Positions 1-8,252 are shown, counted from the stretch's first letter. The stretch is DNA of 23,491 bases from JASJBU01 sp965372385 (GCA_965372385.1 CBDVCD010000022.1:1-23491); one strand, 5' to 3'. Made by a program: numbers and translations. The notes: a model not told the origin generated them from the letters alone.

Positions 1-7
1 GGTTATT

Positions 8-104
8 CCCCCACCCTACCCCTCCCCCTGAGGGGGAGGTAATTATTCTCCCTTCCCTTCAAACTTACTTCCCCTCCCCCGCCGGGGGAGGGCCAGGGTG
101 GGGG
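8..104. repeat. Inverted pair of REP-like GC-rich hairpins (BIME-like)
   Basis: Two palindromic units face each other. Unit one has a perfect 8-bp stem (21-28 with 32-39, loop TGA). Unit two has a perfect 9-bp stem (72-80 with 84-92, loop GCC). They are flanked by a perfect 10-bp inverted repeat, CCCCCACCCT at 8-17 and its complement at 95-104, so the second unit is a reverse-complement copy of the first. It lies just past the stop codon of the oxidoreductase beta gene (119), where such elements often end transcripts or protect mRNA 3' ends. The repeat structure is seen directly; membership of a genome-wide REP family is inferred. Confidence 0.8.
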
Positions 105-118
105 TAACGGGCTCAGAA

Positions 119-1036
119 CTAACCCTCCACCCCCTCCCAATACCCATCCACTCGCTGCTGAATCTCCGCCAGCAACGCCTCCTGCCGCTCCGGCTGGAAC
201 AAATGTTTGAACCGTCCCTGGGTCTCCAGATAACGCTCCACCGGCAGTCGGCGGGGAGGCAGCTTGGTGTGGACCACCTGGCCATCCAGATACTCCTTCA
301 GCGGCCAGACCCCGGTCTTCACCGCCAGCTTGCCGATATTCACCGACTCCTTCGGGTCGAAATCCCAGCCGGTGGGACAGGGCGAGAGGGCGAGGATCAA
401 GCGTGGTCCCTTGATCGACTTGGCCTTCTCTATCTTGCGCGACAGATCCAGCGGTTCGGCACCGATCACCGTGGCCACATAGGCGGGCCGGTGGGCAGCC
501 CAGATGTCGAATAGGGGTTTCTTGTAACCTGCAAACCCGCTCAGCCCCAAACTGGTGGCGGTCTTCGCCCCGTGGGGGGTAGCGCCCGAATACTGCTGCC
601 CGGTATTGCCGTAGCCCTCGTTGTCGTAGCAGATATAGAGGAAATCCAGCTTCCGTTCGATGGCACCTGAGGTGGCGGAAAGTCCCATGCCATAGGCAGC
701 GCCGTCGCCGGTAAGGGTCACCACCTGCATATCCTCATCATCGCCTATCTCACCCTTCCGTTTCAGGATATCCAGGGCATCCCGGATGCCCTGGGCCCCG
801 GCGGGAGCGGAGGCCATGGCGGTGTAGAGCCAGGAACCGCGGAACGGGGTGAAGGGATAGACCGCCAGCAGGGTCATGCATCCAGCGGCGTTGACGAAGA
901 CACTCTTCTCCCCCAGCACGTCGTAGATCTCATGCAGCGCCTCCAGACCGCCGCAACCGGCACACATCGGCGTGCCGGTACCCAATAGATGGCTGGAGGG
1001 CAGCGCTTTGACGTTCTTGAAGACGGTTTCATTCAT
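119..1036 (-). CDS. porB: 2-oxoacid:ferredoxin oxidoreductase, beta (TPP-binding) subunit
   Basis: This is the thiamine-diphosphate subunit of an enzyme that oxidatively decarboxylates a 2-oxoacid to acyl-CoA with ferredoxin as acceptor, or runs in reverse as a carboxylase. The 305 residues match the usual PorB length. Four cysteines sit where PorB proteins bind a [4Fe-4S] cluster: C25 and C28 in MCAGCGG, C53 in AAGCM, and C220 in CPTGW. The TPP/Mg motif is GDGAAYGMG (110-118) followed by DNEGYGNTG (138-146). The ATG overlaps the alpha-subunit stop (ATGA), with GGGAGGTGAGG just upstream inside the alpha gene. It is the last gene of the operon. Substrate (pyruvate, 2-oxoglutarate or branched-chain 2-oxoacid) cannot be fixed from sequence alone; the symbol denotes the family. 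Confidence 0.93.
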   Translation of the reverse strand: MNETVFKNVKALPSSHLLGTGTPMCAGCGGLEALHEIYDVLGEKSVFVNAAGCMTLLAVYPFTPFRGSWLYTAMASAPAGAQGIRDALDILKRKGEIGDDEDMQVVTLTGDGAAYGMGLSATSGAIERKLDFLYICYDNEGYGNTGQQYSGATPHGAKTATSLGLSGFAGYKKPLFDIWAAHRPAYVATVIGAEPLDLSRKIEKAKSIKGPRLILALSPCPTGWDFDPKESVNIGKLAVKTGVWPLKEYLDGQVVHTKLPPRRLPVERYLETQGRFKHLFQPERQEALLAEIQQRVDGYWEGVEG

Positions 1037-2280
1037 ACCTCACCTCCCAAATTCCTCCGCTCGACACGGGCGATGGCCTGCAGCTTGCGGGTCTCCCGCA
1101 GTTCGGTTTCGGTGTAGAGCAGACGAGGTGGCGGGGTTTCACCGCGCTCTGCTGCATCGCGGATCACCCTGGCGATCTCGTAGAACTCCTCGGGTGGGAT
1201 GTCCCTTCCACCCAGGCCGCCGATGAAACTCGCCAGTACCGGTGGGGCAGCCGGTTGGCCATAGAGGGCGGTGGCCAGTTCACCATGCAGCACCCCGCCG
1301 GCGCCGAAGGAGAGATTCTGGTCGATCACCGCCACCGCACGCCGCCCGGCCAGCAGTTCCCTGACGGCGGCCTGCGGGAAGGGCCGCAGCAACCGGGGCC
1401 TGACCAGGCCGATGGGCCAGCCCGCCTCGCGCAGACTGTCCACCGCCGCCTTGGCCTTGGTGGCGAAGGAGCCGATCATCACGAACAGATATTCCGCCTC
1501 CTCGCAGCGGTAGCACTCCACCGCCTCGTGGCGGCGGCCACAGGCCTGCTCGAACTCATCCGCCACCTGCTCATAGACCTGGATGGCATTGCGCGCGGCC
1601 AGGTGGGTCTCGTAGCGGAAGTAAGAGTAGGGACCGCCGCCCAGCACCGCCACCGCCTGACTCTCCGGCGCGCTGGCACGAAAACGGATCTCCCCCGCCT
1701 GGAAGGGCGGCAGGAATCGGGCCACGGCATCAGGCTCGGGGATCTCCACCGGCTCCCGGGTAAAGGAGAGATAGAAGCCGTCCATGTTCACCAGCACCGG
1801 CAGGCGCACCCGGGCATCCTCCCCCAGACGATAGGCCATCAATACGCTGTCCAGCACCTCCTGACAGGTGGCGCAGTGGATTTGCAGAAAGCCGCTGTCC
1901 CGCGCCGCCAGGATGTCGTTGTGATCCGGCTCGAGGGTGATGGGCGCGGAGAGACCGCGGGAGACATTCACCAGCACGAAGGGAGCGCGCCAACCTGACA
2001 CCGAATAGAGCATCTCCATGGCATACAACAGACCCTGACTGGAGGTGGCGCTGAACACCCGCACCCCGGTGGCAGCGGCGCTGCCGGCGGCGGTGATCAT
2101 GGAGTGTTCCGACTCCAGGGTGACCAGCCGACCCGGCATCTCACCGCTGTCGATCCAGTCGGCCAGACTCTCGATGATCTCGGTCTGGGGGGTAATGGGG
2201 AAGGCCGGCACATAATCGACCTTCGCCAAACGGGCGCCCCAGGCCGCCGCGCCGTTGCCGGTCAGCAGTCTGCGTTTCAT
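1033..2280 (-). CDS. porA: 2-oxoacid:ferredoxin oxidoreductase, alpha subunit
   Basis: The 415-residue alpha subunit contributes the pyrimidine-binding side of the TPP site and the CoA/substrate region. The N-terminus has GNGAAAWGARLAKVDYVPAFPITPQTE, split here as GNGAAAWGARLAK (residues 8-20) and the family's PITPQTE motif (28-34) that contacts substrate and cofactor. ETLESEHS-like sequence (LESEHSMITAAGSAAATG) follows, also typical of PorA. The start overlaps the stop of the gamma-delta gene by ATGA, with GGCAGGTGAGAC as ribosome binding site, and its own stop overlaps the beta start by ATGA. Stoichiometric translation of the three subunits is therefore likely. It should work in the cytoplasm in complex with the neighbouring subunits. 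The family call is secure, the precise 2-oxoacid is not. Confidence 0.93.
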   Translation of the reverse strand: MKRRLLTGNGAAAWGARLAKVDYVPAFPITPQTEIIESLADWIDSGEMPGRLVTLESEHSMITAAGSAAATGVRVFSATSSQGLLYAMEMLYSVSGWRAPFVLVNVSRGLSAPITLEPDHNDILAARDSGFLQIHCATCQEVLDSVLMAYRLGEDARVRLPVLVNMDGFYLSFTREPVEIPEPDAVARFLPPFQAGEIRFRASAPESQAVAVLGGGPYSYFRYETHLAARNAIQVYEQVADEFEQACGRRHEAVECYRCEEAEYLFVMIGSFATKAKAAVDSLREAGWPIGLVRPRLLRPFPQAAVRELLAGRRAVAVIDQNLSFGAGGVLHGELATALYGQPAAPPVLASFIGGLGGRDIPPEEFYEIARVIRDAAERGETPPPRLLYTETELRETRKLQAIARVERRNLGGEV

Positions 2281-3206
2281 GTCTCACCTGCCTCGCTCAA
2301 TGCCTCGTACTCCGCCACGGCGCTGATCGCATGGGGCGGACACTGGGCGAGACAGATCAGACAGCCCTTGCAGTGGTCGTAGTCAATCTGGGGGTATTTC
2401 TCCTCATCCACCCGGATCGCCCCATCCGGGCAGAAGGTGCTGCAGACCCACCAGCAGCGTTTGCAGCGCTCGTAGTCGATCACCGGCCGCATGGTGCGCC
2501 AGAGACCGGTCTGCATCGCTTCACTGGTCAAACCAGCGTGGATTGCCGGGGCACTCACATCCGCCTGTTCGAAGGGCAGCTCGACCCAGTCCGGGGCCTG
2601 CCATCCGTCTGCCGTGAGGGCCCTTTCCCCTGTCACCAACCCGGCCTGTTCCGCCAGCATTTCATAGGCCTGGGCGGCCCGCTCCCGGTTGTCCGCCACC
2701 ACCCGGTCACCCAGATGGCCCAGCTCCTCCACGATCGCCTGCTCCAGGCTGGGCAGTCCGATCACCCCAGTCAGCCGTGCCGCGGCCCCGGCGCAGGCGG
2801 CCCCTACATAGGGCAGCTCGGCCCGGTCCACCAGCTCTTCATGGGCGGGCAGAATCAGCACCGGACCGGCGAAATTGAGGCGATCGCACCAGACCTCCGC
2901 CGGCTGGTGGCTGTTGATCAGTAAAATCGTCTGTGCGTCACAACCCGCCAGCACCCCGGCAGCGGGGACCGGCACCAAGGTGTCGTCCGCCACCACCACC
3001 AGGTCGGCGTGTTGGATGATGCCCCGCTCATGAATCGGTTCGCGGGCGGCCCGCACATAGGCAAAGATCGGCGCACCCCGCCGCTCCGCCCCGTAACGAG
3101 GCGCATCCTGCACCTCGAAACCCTCGAGGAAGAAGGCGCTGCCGAGGATGCGGCTGGCGGTCTTCATGCCCTGCCCACCCCGGCCATGGAAACGTATGCG
3201 ATACAT
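2277..3206 (-). CDS. porG: 2-oxoacid:ferredoxin oxidoreductase, fused gamma-delta subunit
   Basis: Two domains are fused. Residues about 1-190 form the gamma domain, starting with YRIRFHGRGGQGMKTASRIL-type sequence (the GRGGQG motif) and APRYGAERRG. Residues about 240-295 form a dicluster ferredoxin (delta) domain that carries electrons out of the enzyme. The second cluster motif is the standard CX2CX2CX3CP (C279-C289), while the first is CX2CX3CX3CP (C248, C251, C255, C259), one residue longer than usual. I place the start at ATG 3206, behind AGAGGTGG; an adjacent in-frame GTG at 3209 is the alternative. It follows the dehydrogenase gene by about 22 bases. Gamma and delta are separate genes in many archaea; fusion is common in bacteria. 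Confidence 0.92.
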   Translation of the reverse strand: MYRIRFHGRGGQGMKTASRILGSAFFLEGFEVQDAPRYGAERRGAPIFAYVRAAREPIHERGIIQHADLVVVADDTLVPVPAAGVLAGCDAQTILLINSHQPAEVWCDRLNFAGPVLILPAHEELVDRAELPYVGAACAGAAARLTGVIGLPSLEQAIVEELGHLGDRVVADNRERAAQAYEMLAEQAGLVTGERALTADGWQAPDWVELPFEQADVSAPAIHAGLTSEAMQTGLWRTMRPVIDYERCKRCWWVCSTFCPDGAIRVDEEKYPQIDYDHCKGCLICLAQCPPHAISAVAEYEALSEAGET

Positions 3207-3228
3207 CACACCACCTCTATCAATATCC

Positions 3229-4341
3229 TCAGAAGGTAGACCAACGCTTGAAGGTCATGGCTCGCTTGACCCGTTCCATCGCCATATTCACCGCCGCTTC
3301 CCTGGGCAGAATCTTCTGCTTGTTGGACTCATCCAATACCTGGGCGGTATTGATGCGCAGTTTCTCTTCGATGGTCTGCAGCGCCACCGCCTGGCTCGCC
3401 TGCTGATACTCCATGGCGCCGCAGATCACGCCGCCGGCATTGGCGATGAAATCGGGCACACAGAGCACTCCCCGCTCGTGCAGGATCTTCTCCGCGCCAG
3501 GGGTGATAGGGATGTTGGCCCCCTCCACCACCAGACGGGTTTTCAGCCGGTCGGCATTGTCTTCGTGGATCACATCCGGGCGGGCAGCGGGGATCCAGAT
3601 GTCGCATTCCACATCGATCACCTGATCCCGCTTCAGCTTCTTGCCGTGGGTATAGTCGATGACACTGCGGCCCTCCGCCTTCAGGCAGTTGAGGGCCTCC
3701 AGATCGAGGCCATCCGGGTTGTAGATGGTGCCCCTGGAGTCCGCCGCCGCTACCAGCACCGCGCCCTTGCCCACCAGAAAGCCTGCGGCATGCCGACCTA
3801 CCGAGCCAAAGCCCTGCACCACTACACGCGCCCCCTCCAGGCCGAAATCGCAATAGTTGAGGGCCACGTCCACCACATGACTGATGCCCCAGCCGGTGGC
3901 GCCGATCTCATCCAGGGGGATGCCGCCCAACTCCCGGGGCAGGCCCACGGAGCGGCCGATCTCATCCCACACCCAGGCCATGCACTCTTCGTCGGTACCC
4001 ATGTCGGGGCCGAAGATGTAGTCCTTCTCCCCTTTCAGGGCGCAGGCGAACTCACGGATCAGTCGCTGCTTCTCCTCCCGATGCATCTTCGGATCGCCAA
4101 ACAGCACCGACTTGCCGCCCCCATGGGGCAGACCGGCGGCAGCATTCTTCAGGGTCATGGCCCGGGCCAGCCGGGCACACTCCCGGGTGCTGACATCCGG
4201 CGCCATGCGCAGGCCACCGATGGAGGGACCCGCCGCCACATTATCGATCACCAGCACCCCTTTGAGCTCGCTGGTGGGCTCATAGACATGCATAATCTTG
4301 GTAGGACCCAACTCATCCACATAATCGAATATTTCACCCAT
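3229..4341 (-). CDS. Glu/Leu/Phe/Val dehydrogenase (amino-acid dehydrogenase)
   Basis: This protein probably catalyses reversible NAD(P)-dependent oxidative deamination of an amino acid to its 2-oxoacid. About 370 residues from ATG 4341, the length of Leu/Val/Phe dehydrogenases rather than of the longer glutamate enzymes. The catalytic region shows GGLRMAPDVS, then MTLKNAAAGLPHGGGKSV with lysines K65 and K77, then GDPKM. The LKNAAAG and GDPKM parts look more like leucine dehydrogenase than glutamate dehydrogenase. A Rossmann motif GFGSVG lies at about 177-182 and an Asp at about 201 (AADSRG) suggests NAD preference. An upstream in-frame GTG at 4398 would overlap the divergent hydrolase start, so I prefer 4341 (AAAAGG upstream). 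It leads the 2-oxoacid oxidoreductase operon, to which it could supply substrate. Confidence 0.88.
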   Translation of the reverse strand: MGEIFDYVDELGPTKIMHVYEPTSELKGVLVIDNVAAGPSIGGLRMAPDVSTRECARLARAMTLKNAAAGLPHGGGKSVLFGDPKMHREEKQRLIREFACALKGEKDYIFGPDMGTDEECMAWVWDEIGRSVGLPRELGGIPLDEIGATGWGISHVVDVALNYCDFGLEGARVVVQGFGSVGRHAAGFLVGKGAVLVAAADSRGTIYNPDGLDLEALNCLKAEGRSVIDYTHGKKLKRDQVIDVECDIWIPAARPDVIHEDNADRLKTRLVVEGANIPITPGAEKILHERGVLCVPDFIANAGGVICGAMEYQQASQAVALQTIEEKLRINTAQVLDESNKQKILPREAAVNMAMERVKRAMTFKRWSTF

Positions 4342-4416
4342 GTTATTGACCTTTTTGCTTAGCTCTGTCCCTATGTTAATTAAAGCATCTCTATGCACAT
4401 ACGGAGCTTAAACCCT

Positions 4417-5295
4417 ATGGTGAAGACAATTGGCCAGCTGCTATTGGCTGGAGGATCGATCTACCTCGCCCTGATGCTCTATCTCTATTTCAATCAGGCG
4501 AAGATGATCCACCTGCCCGACTTCCCCAGCCGGCAGGTCAGCGTCACCCCACAACATATTGGTCTGGAATATGAACGGGTGGAGCTGACCACCGATGACG
4601 GAGTACAGCTGGAGGGCTGGTTCCTGCCCGCCCAACAACCCCGAGCCACCCTGCTGTTCTTTCATGGAAACGCCGGCAACATCTCTCACCGGCTCGACTC
4701 CCTGCAGCTGTTTCACGAGCTGGGGCTGGCGATCTTTATCTTCGACTACCGGGGCTATGGCAACAGTGAGGGGAAACCCACGGAGGCGGGTATCTACCGG
4801 GATGCGGAGACCGCCTGGCGCTATCTGATCGAAACCCGGGGGATTCCCAGCCATGAGATCCTGCTGTTCGGCCGCTCCTTCGGTGGTGCGGTGGCCGCTT
4901 ATCTGGCGGAGCGCTACGAGGCCCTGGGTCTGGTGCTGGAATCCACCTTTACCTCAATCCCTGACCTGGCGGCGGAACTCTACCCCTGGCTGCCGTCCCG
5001 CGCCCTGGCCCGCTTCCACTACGATACCCGTAGTCGATTGTCGAAAATCGAGATGCCGGTGCTGGTCATCCACAGTCCGGATGACGACATCATCCCCTTC
5101 TCTCAGGGTCGGGAACTCTATGAACAGGCCAGGGAACCGAAAAGTCTTCTGCAAATCAACGGCAGCCATAACACGGGCGTGCTGGAAAGCCGCCATGCCT
5201 ATCGGGATGGCTGGGATGGTTTCATCATTGATTGCATACGACACCCGGAGCAGGTACGCACCCTGCAATCAACCAAACCGGGCATAGATCACTGA
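4417..5295 (+). CDS. Alpha/beta hydrolase with N-terminal membrane anchor (BEM46/ABHD13-like)
   Basis: A 292-residue serine hydrolase. One hydrophobic segment (about residues 4-24, IGQLLLAGGSIYLALMLYLYF) looks like an uncleaved signal anchor, leaving the catalytic domain outside the membrane. The fold markers are FFHGNAGN (oxyanion region, about 81-88), FDYRGYGNSEG, the nucleophile elbow GRSFGG (Ser about 154), SPDDDIIP (Asp about 222) and GSHN (His about 251). Together these make a complete Ser-Asp-His triad. The start at ATG 4417 follows CGGAGC by about 10 bases; an upstream ATG at 4393 is possible but adds a charged stretch ahead of the anchor. It is transcribed away from the dehydrogenase operon. 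The substrate is unknown; esterase, thioesterase or depalmitoylase-like activity are all possible. Confidence 0.88.
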   Translation: MVKTIGQLLLAGGSIYLALMLYLYFNQAKMIHLPDFPSRQVSVTPQHIGLEYERVELTTDDGVQLEGWFLPAQQPRATLLFFHGNAGNISHRLDSLQLFHELGLAIFIFDYRGYGNSEGKPTEAGIYRDAETAWRYLIETRGIPSHEILLFGRSFGGAVAAYLAERYEALGLVLESTFTSIPDLAAELYPWLPSRALARFHYDTRSRLSKIEMPVLVIHSPDDDIIPFSQGRELYEQAREPKSLLQINGSHNTGVLESRHAYRDGWDGFIIDCIRHPEQVRTLQSTKPGIDH

Positions 5296-5624
5296 TTGGA
5301 GGTGACGTGGTCTAATGGATTTGGCAGGCAAAATAATTTGCGGGGAATTTGGGAGGTATCTCTCAGGCAGACGCTACACCTCGCGCGTCTGCCCTCTTCA
5401 GGTTCCGTCGAATCCCGCACTGGATAATAGGAAACAGGGCTCCTTTTTTCAATGTGAGGAAATCGAGTGCGCCTGCGTCCCATCCTTTGATGATCCTAGA
5501 TTCCTCAGTTGACCGCTCCATTCTACTGTTAACAAGTTGAAATTATGTTTGTTTTGTTCGATAGACGCCTTCACCCACTGAGTAAATCACGCTATGGGGG
5601 GGGAGAGAAAACGGTAAGGTAATT
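5296..5624. other. Intergenic region without a convincing gene
   Basis: The stretch lies between the convergent hydrolase and hypothetical genes. It contains a perfect 9-bp hairpin at 5366-5393 and a G8 run at 5596-5603. Short open frames on both strands have no recognisable start signals or domains and are not called. Confidence 0.6.
5366..5393 (+). terminator. Candidate terminator hairpin after the alpha/beta hydrolase
   Basis: GGCAGACGC (5366-5374) pairs perfectly with GCGTCTGCC (5385-5393) around a 10-base loop. It lies 71 bases past the hydrolase stop. Only a short pyrimidine stretch (CTCTTC) follows, so it is a weak intrinsic terminator at best. Confidence 0.45.
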
Positions 5625-6653
5625 TCAGCTAGAAGGCTTAAGTGTCTGCAACTCTTCGCGTTTGATTTTGGCCAGGGTAACGACCCGCGGGTTGAGCCCC
5701 TTGATTTGAACCTCGGAAAGATGCAGGTCACAGACGGATTGTGTCGTTTTTTCCTCACCGACCCTTTTGATACCGGATTTATCGAGTCTGATTGAAATAT
5801 TCTTCAGACTGACAAAATCCTCAGGTTGACTGAGGACCGAATTCACCAAGTCCAGACAGACCTCTGGGGTAACATAACCAATCCTATGGAGTTCCGTCTC
5901 GACCTCTTTTAATTGATGCGTCTCACTCTGCCGCTTAGCATGATCATTGACTATCTTGCCCAGCTCAGAATCTTCATTGATATCCCTTCCGCGACCGCGC
6001 AATCTTGAACTGAGTATCTGCTGTTCGAGCTGAAGCTGTTCTCGCTTCTCTCGACGCCCACAGATTTCGTCGAGCGCATTGGTGACCAATCCCTCGAACA
6101 GACAACATTTCAACTCCCGCCTGGCGTTGGGTTCCGTTTCAGCCGGAGCGTAGATCCGATGACTGGCAAAGGTGACACGCGTCTGCTTTACGTCCTTGAC
6201 GACATAATCACCTTCCAACTCCATGCCCAGGATGGTCTCCTCCTCTTTGCTCATGCAGAGTAAGGCACAACTCTCCGCATCGTTAATATGCTCATCTTCA
6301 GTAAAATAGTCGTGTAACTCGTCGCTTTGACTAAAGACCTTTTTCAGTCCATTCAGGGTAGGAAAGAAGGCGCGTATATAGGGGTCGGAGACAAAATGGC
6401 TGATATTGAGATCGATCGGCTGAGGGATGCGTTCGATGATACGGTCGATATATCCCAGCGATCTGAGAATGGCTTTATAGAGTTTCCGCTCATAACCGGG
6501 AACGAGACGAATCTTGCTGTCTGTACCCTCGATGACACGATCAAGCGCCCGGTCAAGCATCTCCTGGGTAGCCTGATCCAGGGTATTGAATTCCCTGCGC
6601 TCATCCATTGAGTCCAAGAGGGATTTGATGATATCTCTTAAACTCGTACTCAT
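5625..6653 (-). CDS. Hypothetical protein, 342 residues, not recognised
   Basis: I do not recognise this family. It is a soluble, highly charged protein without a signal peptide or membrane segment. The N-terminal 75 residues look helical (SLRDIIKSLLDSM onward), followed by a mixed region with several cysteines (about C129, C133, C183, C184, C198). Residues about 198-258 are rich in Glu, Gln, Arg and Lys (REKREQLQLEQQ) and may form a coiled coil. The C-terminus is again mixed. Start ATG 6653 has no strong ribosome binding site. It lies 78 bases after the porin stop, but a strong terminator hairpin stands between them, so it is probably its own transcription unit. Codon use and GC look similar to the cytochrome genes and lower than the oxidoreductase operon. 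Confidence 0.72.
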   Translation of the reverse strand: MSTSLRDIIKSLLDSMDERREFNTLDQATQEMLDRALDRVIEGTDSKIRLVPGYERKLYKAILRSLGYIDRIIERIPQPIDLNISHFVSDPYIRAFFPTLNGLKKVFSQSDELHDYFTEDEHINDAESCALLCMSKEEETILGMELEGDYVVKDVKQTRVTFASHRIYAPAETEPNARRELKCCLFEGLVTNALDEICGRREKREQLQLEQQILSSRLRGRGRDINEDSELGKIVNDHAKRQSETHQLKEVETELHRIGYVTPEVCLDLVNSVLSQPEDFVSLKNISIRLDKSGIKRVGEEKTTQSVCDLHLSEVQIKGLNPRVVTLAKIKREELQTLKPSS

Positions 6654-6677
6654 GGGTTAATCTTTGAAGATAAAACT

Positions 6678-6716
6678 GGAAGCCTTCTGGATTAAGAATA
6701 GTTCCAGAAGGCTTCC
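6678..6716 (-). terminator. Rho-independent terminator of the porin gene
   Basis: A perfect 13-bp stem (6678-6690 with 6704-6716) encloses a 13-base loop. Read on the minus strand it begins 15 bases after the porin stop and is followed by AGTTTTATCTT, a T-rich tail. This separates the porin from the downstream hypothetical gene. Confidence 0.8.
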
Positions 6717-6731
6717 TTGACAACGTTGATC

Positions 6732-8108
6732 TTAGAACTTGTAAGACGCAACAAAGCGTAAGTGCTCTTGCGTCAGCTCTTTACCCTTAGACCCATCGTA
6801 CTCACTGGTGCGATCAGCATAGAACAGTTTTAGCATCGTCGATTTGATGGGCTTCCAAACAAGCACGATATCGGCTTCCTTTGCATCCGTCAGTGCCGTT
6901 ACCAGGCCTATTCCACTGAGTTTTCCTACAGAATCCGATTGCCCATAGTCAGCGTAACTTGCCATCAGGAACAGGTTCTTCATGAAGTTGTATTTCGCGC
7001 CAATCTTATAGGCGTTGACATTCTCACGATAGGCATTCCTGGAGAAGATCGAGCTGGTATAGGCCGGATCGCCACCCCAGGAGTTGTACATCCCGGTATC
7101 GCCGGTGGAATTATTATAGGCGGCAAAGGCCATCAACTTGTTCCACTTCAACATCGCCTTAAGACCGAAGAGGTTGTAGTCAATACCATCGGCGAAATTG
7201 AGCGTACCACCCTGGTTGTGATCTTCAACAAGGGTCCCCTTGTCAGTCTGGTTCAGATATTGCGCATCAAATTTCAGCTTTACGCCACCCAAGGGCATGC
7301 CGTAGCTAGCATCTATATAGAAGGAGTTGGAGATTTTACCATCGTAGTAATTCCACGCGGAGAACTTCGCACCCTTCAAGCCTGTATAGGTAGCTCCAAG
7401 TACACTAAGACCGTCAGAGTTGGTTGTATTATTACCTGTAGCAATAGTGCTGATGTTATAGAACTTTGCTTGTTCAAGCCCACCCTTCTCTACTAATGGC
7501 AGCGTACTAACACCCGCTGTTTGGGTGCCTTCACCAATCAGGCCCCAATCTGTAGCGGCGCGCGCGCCAAACGACATGCGTGTGATCTGATCGAATGAGA
7601 GCTTTAGACCGGATATTGCGTCTGTACTGATGCCATATGCCTCATGAAAGTTAGGCATGGTGCTGGCGGTGATGGTTGTCAATGGTGTTTTATAACTCTG
7701 ACGGCCACCCGTGATTCGCAATTTATCGATGGCAAAATCCAGATAAAACTCACCCAAATGGGATTGTTCGTCACCATTGGAATTGACAAACATGCCTCTT
7801 GCAAGCTTTTTGGTCGGATCAGAAGCTGCTGCATCGAAATCGGTCTGATTGAGAAAATCACCCGCACTGTAGTAGCCCATACCCAATTTCACGTTGTTCC
7901 AGGTCGGTGTGGTATATTTCAGCTTAGCGCCGTATGCGATACCTTCCGATGGATCATAGCCATTCTTCGCGTCTGTCAGAATACTCATAAATTTAAGCTC
8001 AGCCTCAACCTTGCCCTTGTCCGTGGAAGCCTCCTCCTTGGCGGACAGCGGCATGGCTAATGTGCAAGCAGCAATAGCGAGTGGCAAGAGTTTCAGTTTG
8101 TTCTTCAT
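6732..8108 (-). CDS. Outer-membrane beta-barrel porin (OprD/major outer membrane protein-like)
   Basis: A 458-residue secreted protein. The N-terminus MKNKLKLLPLAIAACTLAMP ending in LSA-KEE is a clear Sec signal peptide (cleavage about 23/24). The rest alternates short amphipathic stretches with Gly/Asn/Asp-rich loops, e.g. LKFDAQYLNQT, MLKWNKLMAFAAYNNSTGD and KIGAKYNFMKNLFLMASYADYG. It ends in LRFVASYKF, with the C-terminal Phe that the Bam complex recognises. These are the marks of a 16-18-strand porin. GGAG lies upstream of ATG 8108. It follows the cytochrome b gene by about 145 bases in the same direction, suggesting that it admits the substrate of the neighbouring reductases or takes part in outer-membrane electron transfer. 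No heme motif is present. The exact porin subfamily is uncertain. Confidence 0.85.
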   Translation of the reverse strand: MKNKLKLLPLAIAACTLAMPLSAKEEASTDKGKVEAELKFMSILTDAKNGYDPSEGIAYGAKLKYTTPTWNNVKLGMGYYSAGDFLNQTDFDAAASDPTKKLARGMFVNSNGDEQSHLGEFYLDFAIDKLRITGGRQSYKTPLTTITASTMPNFHEAYGISTDAISGLKLSFDQITRMSFGARAATDWGLIGEGTQTAGVSTLPLVEKGGLEQAKFYNISTIATGNNTTNSDGLSVLGATYTGLKGAKFSAWNYYDGKISNSFYIDASYGMPLGGVKLKFDAQYLNQTDKGTLVEDHNQGGTLNFADGIDYNLFGLKAMLKWNKLMAFAAYNNSTGDTGMYNSWGGDPAYTSSIFSRNAYRENVNAYKIGAKYNFMKNLFLMASYADYGQSDSVGKLSGIGLVTALTDAKEADIVLVWKPIKSTMLKLFYADRTSEYDGSKGKELTQEHLRFVASYKF

Positions 8109-8190
8109 TCAGTGTTCTCCAATTGGTATTTAACTACTAATACATGCATCCGGGAACTCAGATGCTATAAAAAAGGTCAACACAACGAGT

Positions 8191-8212
8191 GGACTTCCGT
8201 ATTGAAAAGTCC
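8191..8212 (-). terminator. Weak hairpin between cytochrome b and porin genes
   Basis: GGACTT (8191-8196) pairs with AAGTCC (8207-8212) across a 10-base loop. On the minus strand a T6 run follows about 15 bases later. It might attenuate read-through from the octaheme/cytochrome b genes into the porin, but the stem is short. Confidence 0.3.
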
Positions 8213-8252
8213 GGGTTCTCTGTTGATTGGCTCAGCTTATCTCCTCTTTCAC

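Noticed and set aside
98..514. Long plus-strand open frames opposite the oxidoreductase and dehydrogenase genes (also 1255-1998, 2331-2924 and 3148-4362)
   Set aside because: They lie antisense to well-supported genes and have the His/Gln/Arg-rich composition typical of GC-rich shadow frames.
5315..5512. Short plus-strand frames in the intergenic region after the hydrolase
   Set aside because: Non-ATG or unsupported starts, no domain, and they span a terminator-like hairpin.
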